From positions 72,822,041 through 72,886,040 of the forward strand of contig JAKSZU010000009.1 in the NCBI GenBank assembly GCA_026018925.1: a stretch of 64,000 nucleotides of DNA. The letters run 5' to 3'. The notes beneath the pieces were generated by a model. That model worked only from the letters and a program-made list of their open reading frames with translations. It made no database searches and was not told the DNA's origin. Both the position numbers and the translations under genes were made by a program. Below, in pieces: positions 58,861 to 64,000 of the stretch. Each line of letters opens with the position of its first letter. Within the stretch, counting starts at the first letter, position 1. This DNA is from Tupaia tana. Taxonomy: Eukaryota > Chordata > Mammalia > Scandentia > Tupaiidae.

Positions 58861-60140
58861 TAATAAATTTGGGGGTTATAATTAATAGGTTAAATTTATT
58901 TAATATAATATTTTGAAATATTAATGTTAAGCATAAACTCATGGGGAGCATAGACACCTGGTTCTTTCTGAGTCCTCTATATAGCTCTCATTATTAAGTT
59001 GACATGCTTTGATTATTATCAGTCTTTTAGATTTTATAGGAATGAAAGATATTTGGTTAGTCTATTAATAAGATTGTTCAGTTCTGCATTGGGAATTTAG
59101 TAAACAGGTTTTTGTTGTTATTTATACATGTTCATAAGCTATTAATGTATGTGAAAAGTTAAGGTTGGTTAAAAATTAAAAATTCTAGTCAATATGGATA
59201 TGTGTAATCTTATATACAATGATATAAGCTTAATAGCTCCTACAGGAGACATTAGATTGCCTAGGAAGGGAGAGGAGAAAAAGAAACACGGGTACATAGT
59301 AAAATTTCTCCAAAGACACTCTCACTGGAGAGACTCTTTAGAAAAATCCCCCATTACAACCCATCTAACTTCCAGGTTAAAGTGCTCCAGTTTTCCCCTT
59401 GGCATGATTGCTTACCAAACAGCAAAAGATCAATTTAGACTGACCAGCCATCTTCACATAAGACATACATTCAGACAGCCCTATAATAAAGATACCAAAA
59501 CTAGCTTTGAATGGGCCTATGTATCAGGGACAAAGGTTAGGGACTTTGCTGTCCAGAAACCTGGTAGGATTGAGGATCCTGGTAGTATCAAGGCATGGGT
59601 TGGAATGAGTTAAGGCCAGAGCTCCTAGCTGCCTTCTCCTTTCCTGCCTTCCAGCACTCCTTCTGTTTTCTCTTCAGTTAGACTTCTCCTTTGGACTCTC
59701 TCCTTGGCTATATTCTCAGAGACTGGGACAGATCTAGGCCTTACCACAATACAAGTAGATGATCAGGAGGATTAACCATAAAAGTGAAAGTTTAAATTAT
59801 AATTGCATTTTCCAGCTAAAGCTTTTTGTATAGTCAATAAGGCAGATGCTCTTAACACCTGCAAACCGAGATCCACCCTTCTGGCAGAACTCAGTTGCTC
59901 CTTATAGGATCTATTGGAGTGTAGGTTCTCTTCTCAGTGTAGAATCTCTCACAAATCAGAACACATATAGGAAAATTCTCAGGTAACCCAGGAAAGTGTT
60001 ATAACAAATTGGCAATCTGCCTTAACGTTTGATTTAATGTTCACTTAAAGAGCACCTAAGTCATTCTTAGTGATCCTGAAGACCGGGAACTTCTCCCAAG
60101 GCCAGGATTTGTAAAAGCCCAGATCAGAGCCTCTGCCTCA
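58861..60140. other. Intergenic, unclassified
   Basis: About 1.3 kb. 59194-59613 contains a 139-codon ORF without any motif I recognise, start context or homologous neighbour. The region has base composition and stretches that could be decayed retroviral or LTR sequence, but I cannot support that. No feature is called. Confidence 0.4.
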
Positions 60141-60159
60141 GAAGAGACTCTGTTTCTAG

Positions 60160-60249
60160 GACCAGCAGGTGGTGTGGTGGTTAAGGCGCTGGACACCCCC
60201 ACATTGTCAACCATGGTTCGAGTCCCAGAGCTAGTGGCTTGCTTTCTCA

Positions 60250-60338
<89 letters not shown>

Positions 60339-60548
60339 TTGCTCTGGTCAAATTAAAATAAAATAAATGAATGAATAAATAAAATAAAATAAAATAAATA
60401 ATTCTTAAAGAAGAAGAAGAAGAAGAAGAAGAAGAAGAAGAAGAAGAAGAAGAAGAAGAAGAAGGAAGAAGAAGAAGAAGAAGAAGAAGAAGAAGAAGAA
60501 GAAGAAGAAGAAGAAGAAGAAGAAGGAGAAGAAGAAGAAGAAGAAGAA
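60160..60548 (+). mobile_element. Short tRNA-derived SINE with CT/GT tract and expanded A-rich/GAA tail
   Basis: Head GACCAGCAGGTGGTGTGGTGG with box A (GGTGTGGTGGTTAAGG) and a good box B (GGTTCGAGTCC). Then a CT run (60252-60294), a GT run (60295-60337), an (AAAT/AAAATA)n tail (about 60352-60403) and a GAA run (60410-60548). Direct repeats GAAGAGACTCTGTTTCTAG (60141-60159) and GAAGAGACTCTATTTCCAG (60549-60567), two mismatches, enclose everything. The microsatellites are therefore part of the SINE insertion. Confidence 0.88.
60252..60337. repeat. (CT)n(GT)n compound microsatellite
   Basis: A perfect CT run followed directly by a perfect GT run, inside the SINE. Confidence 0.97.
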
Positions 60549-60555
60549 GAAGAGA
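60410..60555. repeat. (GAA)n microsatellite, ~48 units
   Basis: GAA repeats with two interruptions (GGAAGAA near 60463 and GGAGAA near 60526). The reverse-strand ORFs encoding long leucine or serine runs here are artefacts of this repeat. Confidence 0.97.
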
Positions 60556-60567
60556 CTCTATTTCCAG

Positions 60568-61126
60568 TGTGGGAAGCCTGGCCACTGGACAATGCCCATG
60601 ACTGGCATCCTCGTGGGGCCTTGTCCCCAATTTGGAGTTGGTCACTAGAGATGAGAATGCCCTGAGCTCCAAAGGGAATTTGGGATTTCTGAGTTCATGG
60701 TGGTCTCTGAATTTGAGGATTGATGGGGCATGAGACCCCACTGGCTCTTCTTGGACATCTAGAAATCTCACTGGACAAGCTTCAGGTAACCCTTAAAGTG
60801 ACAGATAAGAATTAAGGTTTGTTTGTTTGTTTTAATAATTTCTGTCTAAATCAGAGGTTAAGGTTGTTTCTAAAAGTACACTCATAAGAAAAAGAAACAA
60901 GGGGAAATAATAGTAGGCAAAAAAGGTGACATAAGAAGATTTCAGTAGTAAAACTATAAGTTTAGTAAAAAGGTTAGAGAAATTTTAACATAGAAAGTAT
61001 TTTGTAAGGTAAACATTTTGTCTTAAGGGAAATGGCTAAGGTAAAGGAAAAAGGAAACAAAACTACAAGTCTACAGCATGTTGTTGAAGGTTTGAGTCAT
61101 ATTGGAATAGTCTAGGAGTTAAAAAA
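60568..61126. other. Intergenic, unclassified
   Basis: 60568-60800 is less A/T-rich than the surroundings and might be part of an old LTR-type element, but no terminal features were seen. The rest is A-rich. No gene is supported. Confidence 0.4.
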
Positions 61127-61146
61127 ATTAATAAAATTGAAGTTTT

Positions 61147-61400
61147 GGGACCAGCAGTTAGCATAATGGCTATGTCGCTGGACTCCCATGTAGTCGACCG
61201 CGGTTCAAGTCCCGGACCCGGTGGCTTAAACTCACGCCGGGTGCATGTGCGTGCGTACCCAAGATCCTGAGAGGAGAATGGAGGAGAAGGGATTGCAGCT
61301 TGGTCATCCCCCCTGGGGGGTGATTTCTCACTTTCTCTCTGTCTCTGTCTGTCTGGCGAGCGCACGCGCCCTATAGCGAAAACCTCTCCAAAAAAAAAAA
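61147..61400 (+). mobile_element. tRNA-derived SINE, main family, 20-bp perfect TSD (youngest-looking)
   Basis: GGGACCAGCAGTTAGCATAATGG head with box B GGTTCAAGTCCC, and the full body to GCCCTATAGCGAAAACCTCTCC plus an A tail. The direct repeat ATTAATAAAATTGAAGTTTT at 61127-61146 and 61401-61420 is perfect, and the preceding A-run extends it. This indicates a recent insertion. Confidence 0.95.
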
Positions 61401-61559
61401 ATTAATAAAATTGAAGTTTTGTTAATAACGTTCTAAAGCGAATTATACTAATATGATGCTGTCAGTCACAATTCTGAATGTTAACTTTAAGTGTTGTATG
61501 CAATAGAAATAACTACATTACTTTGTATATTGTATCATCATTGTAATAAACTGCTCTTT

Positions 61560-62460
61560 TCACTTAAAACCCATCAAGCTACAAATGATGGTCAGGACAA
61601 AGTCTCCAATGAATATCCATCATGACTTCTATGGGGAGGAGGCTACTGAAAAACCCCTGACTGCCATCCTCACATTATCATCATCACATCTCAGCAGGAA
61701 GCAGCCAATAAGGTCTTTGGACCATTTCCCTAATGTCAGTTTGGGATACTTCTTCAGGGGGCATTTTTTTTTTTTTTTGAGAGGTTTTCGCTATAGGGCG
61801 CGTGCGCTCACCAGACAGACAGAGAGAGACATAGAGACAGAAAGCGAGAAATCACCCCCTGGGGGGATGGTCACGCCACAATCCCTTCTCCTCCATTCTC
61901 CTCTCGGGATCTTGGGCACGCACGCACACACGCCCGGCATGAGTTTTAAGCCACCGGGTCCAGGACGTGAACCGCGGTCGACTACGTGGGAGTCCAGAGA
62001 CATAGCCATTACGCTAACTGCTGGTTCCCTTCAGGGGGTATTGAGACAGGAGTTAGACCCCATTTACAGGTAGATAGAGCAACCCCCTGCCCTCCAGGAG
62101 GGAGCCACAGTTGTGTGGCTCCCCACAATTCCTCTTCTCCCAGTCACCATATTCCTTTGACCTTTGACATATAAATCTTATTCTTAAATAATTCATGGCC
62201 CAAGGTTTCTAGACAAAGAATTTCATGAACTTCACACTCACTCCAAAATTAGGAGACTAATTGGACCCACCCAGTATATGCTGCACCCCACCATGAAGGG
62301 AATCCATAAACAAGCCCCACCTATAACAAGTCTGGACAAAGTCCATCCTGACCAAAATAAAAATCCCTTGCCTGAATTCTTTCTTGGTAATCCATTTTCC
62401 AAGAACCCTCCCTTCTTTTCCCTCTCTTTCAATATATTCCCGCTTTGCTATACCAAAAAA
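61560..62460 (+). mobile_element. Possible solitary LTR, split by a SINE
   Basis: The sequence around 61600-61765 and 62029-62460 has LTR-like composition. It has C-rich stretches, an AATAAAAATCCC poly(A)-signal-like segment at about 62357, and CTTTCAATATATTCCCGCTTTGC near the right end. I could not find matching terminal repeats or the exact ends, and no internal retroviral gene is present. It could equally be unrelated intergenic DNA. Confidence 0.3.
61766..62028 (-). mobile_element. tRNA-derived SINE, main family, reverse, with TSD
   Basis: Flanked by CTTCAGGGGGCATT (61752-61765) and CTTCAGGGGGTATT (62029-62042), one mismatch. Well-preserved body (GAGAGGTTTTCGCTATAGGGCGCG). Confidence 0.93.
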
Positions 62461-62829
62461 ATGTTTGCTAGAGGTCATTGTTTTCAGTTATTTTGGGGCT
62501 ATGTCTAGCCATGGAATTGCTGGGTCTTACATAATTTTATATTTAGCTTTCTGAAAAAGTGCCAAATTATTTTCACAGTGGCTCCACCATTTTATATTCC
62601 CATCAGCAATATATGAATGACACAATTTTCCTCCATTCTTGTCAATACTTATTGTTATTCTTTTTCTTATTAAAGCTAACCCAGTACATGTCACTTATAA
62701 TTTCCTATTTCTTAAGGATGTTAAGCATCTTTTCATGTTCTTACTGGTCATTGGTATGTATTCTTTGGACAAGTATCTATTCAAGTCCTTTATCCATTTT
62801 TAAATTGGATATTTCTATTTTATTTTTTT

Positions 62830-63222
62830 AATTATTATTATTTATTTATTTATTTTATTTTTTATACATTCAATCACATTATTTAGCTTACAAAGTGAAC
62901 ATTTCAATATGTGAACATTTATCTCCAGTCCAGTTGATCAAAATATCTCCCCAACCCATCAATGCTCTGCCTCTGTATCCCTCCTCCAAATGTCCTTCCT
63001 TAGGCCCCACTCCTCCACACACACCACATCTGGCATTCACACCCATCTCTTGTGTTTGTACAACCTTTAGTCAATCAGTTTCAGTCATAGAGTGCAGACA
63101 CTTGGTATATATTAAGTGGGGACATACAATGTCGCTCCTTCATAGCCTGGCTTGCTTCACTCAGTGATAAATCTTCCATATTCTTCCACTTTTTGTCAAA
63201 ATCCAGGGTTTTGTTGGGTTTT
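62830..63222 (-). mobile_element. Young LINE-1 3' end, antisense, nested in old LINE-1
   Basis: The reverse complement matches the end of ORF2 and the 3'UTR of the LINE-1 at 54600-55010 (for example TATACATTCAATCACATT, CCAGTCCAGTTGATC, GGCCCCACTCCTCC and TTCATAGCCTGGCTTGC). The flanking copies GGATATTTCTATTTTA (left, about 62804-62822) and GGATTATTTGTATTTTC (right, about 63225-63241) may be a diverged target-site duplication. Confidence 0.85.
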
Positions 63223-63546
63223 ATGGATTATTTGTATTTTCAATGTTGTATGTATTATTTGTATATTCTGAATATTAAGCTTTTATCTGATATATGAATT
63301 GCCAATATTCTGCCATTCTATAAACTCTCTTGTCATTTCATGGTAATAATCTTTGATGCATAAAATATTTTTAATTTTGATTAAGTCCAATTTATCTCCT
63401 TTTTTGGTAACTCATACTTTTTGTGTCCTACCCAATCAGAATCCACTGTCAAATCCAAGGTCTTAATTATTTACTCCTATTCTTTCTCCTAAGAGTTATG
63501 TATTTAATTCATATTTAGGTTATTTGTTCATTTTAAGTTACTTTTT

Positions 63547-63799
63547 TTTTGAGAAGTTTTTTGCTATAGGGCGCGTGCACTCGTCAGACAGAGAGAGACA
63601 GAGAGACAGAAAGTGAGAAATCACCCCCCAGGGGGGATGGCCATGCCGCAATCCCTTCTCCTCTGTTCTCCTCTGGGGATCTTGAGCACGCACGCACACG
63701 TGCCCGGCGTGAGTTTTAAGCCACCGGGTCTGGGACGTGAACCGCGGTCAACTATGTGGGAGTCCAGCGACATAGCCATTATGCTAACTGCCAGTCCCC
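63547..63799 (-). mobile_element. tRNA-derived SINE, main family, reverse, 17-bp perfect TSD
   Basis: The direct repeat ATTTTAAGTTACTTTTT lies at 63530-63546 and 63800-63816. The copy is nested in the ancient antisense LINE-1. Confidence 0.93.
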
Positions 63800-64000
63800 A
63801 TTTTAAGTTACTTTTTGAATACTGTGTAAGAGTCTGAAATGTTTAAATTTTTTTGTACATGGAAATCCAGTCCTCTCAACACAATTTGCTTAAGATGTTA
63901 TTCTTTCTCAATTGACAGATGTGTCATTCAGTGAAAAATTATTTGTGAATAGTTATATATAGTTATTTCTGGACTTTCAATTATTTAGTGTTGATATATA

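Larger units (their letters stand above)
62478..64000 (-). mobile_element. Ancient LINE-1 ORF2 fragment, antisense, runs off the window
   Basis: Reverse-strand LINE-1 landmarks in order: 'GGAATTGCTGGGTC' (62514), 'TTTTCACAGTGGCTCCACCA' (62572), 'CATTTTTAAATTGG' (62796), then after a nested insertion 'TATTCTGAATATTAAGCTTTTATCTGATATATG' -like sequence near 63259-63297 (matching the end of ORF2 in antisense), and 'TGGAAATCCAGTCCTCTCAACA' -like sequence near 63860. Highly decayed, with two younger insertions nested in it. Confidence 0.75.

Noticed and set aside
59194-59613. 139-codon ORF
   Set aside because: No recognisable domain, no exon-like context and no neighbours that support a gene; compatible with chance or decayed retroelement sequence.
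60247-60771. Leucine- or serine-rich protein on the reverse strand
   Set aside because: Translation of the GAA/CT/GT microsatellites.

Overview
This is a window of nuclear DNA from a placental mammal. The support is two LINE-1 lineages with mammalian-type ORF1 and ORF2, a half-LINE (HAL1-like) element, a dozen or more tRNA-derived SINEs with A-rich tails, old LINE-1 fragments, and no sign of bacterial or viral gene organisation. I recognise no host protein-coding gene. I could not match the main SINE family from memory to Alu, B1/B2, CAN, ERE, CHR/BOV or AfroSINE families, so I leave the order unassigned.

Layout. 1-8127 is AT-rich intergenic DNA carrying SINEs, one HAL1-like insertion (1684-3819, 18-bp target-site duplication, frameshifted ORF1) and a 117-bp LINE-1 3' end in antisense. 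8142-55031 reads as ONE LINE-1 insertion about 46.9 kb long. It consists of roughly 175 tandem promoter monomers (8142-49545, mostly ~237 bp), a unique 5'UTR (49546-49895), ORF1 (49896-50855), an ORF2 with a single in-frame stop (50900-54757), a 3'UTR and an A-rich tail. The same 14-bp direct repeat (8128-8141 and 55032-55045) flanks the array on the left and the LINE-1 3' end on the right. The array therefore belongs to the retrotransposon and is not an unrelated satellite next to it. 55046-64000 is again intergenic: more SINEs, old LINE-1 pieces in both orientations, microsatellites and a possible LTR.

The main discovery is in the array. Each ~237-bp monomer is a 129-bp block followed by a ~108-bp block that starts GTAGGT and ends in a polypyrimidine tract plus CAG, with a TTAAC branch-point-like motif. 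The first three units at the 5' end lack exactly this GT...AG block (junctions 8251/8252, 8380/8381 and 8509/8510). This looks like LINE-1 RNA that was partly spliced inside its own promoter monomers and then reverse transcribed. The remaining units are unspliced. They form multi-monomer blocks (8, 9, 11, 12 and 26 units) that repeat with few differences, and a chimeric monomer sits at one block junction. The array probably grew to >41 kb by unequal exchange or amplification after insertion of a much shorter element.

Limits. A 100-N gap (16218-16317) means the true array length is unknown, and the sequence right after the gap recurs ~2.14 kb downstream, so some duplication could be an assembly effect. 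Copy numbers and block boundaries were read by eye.
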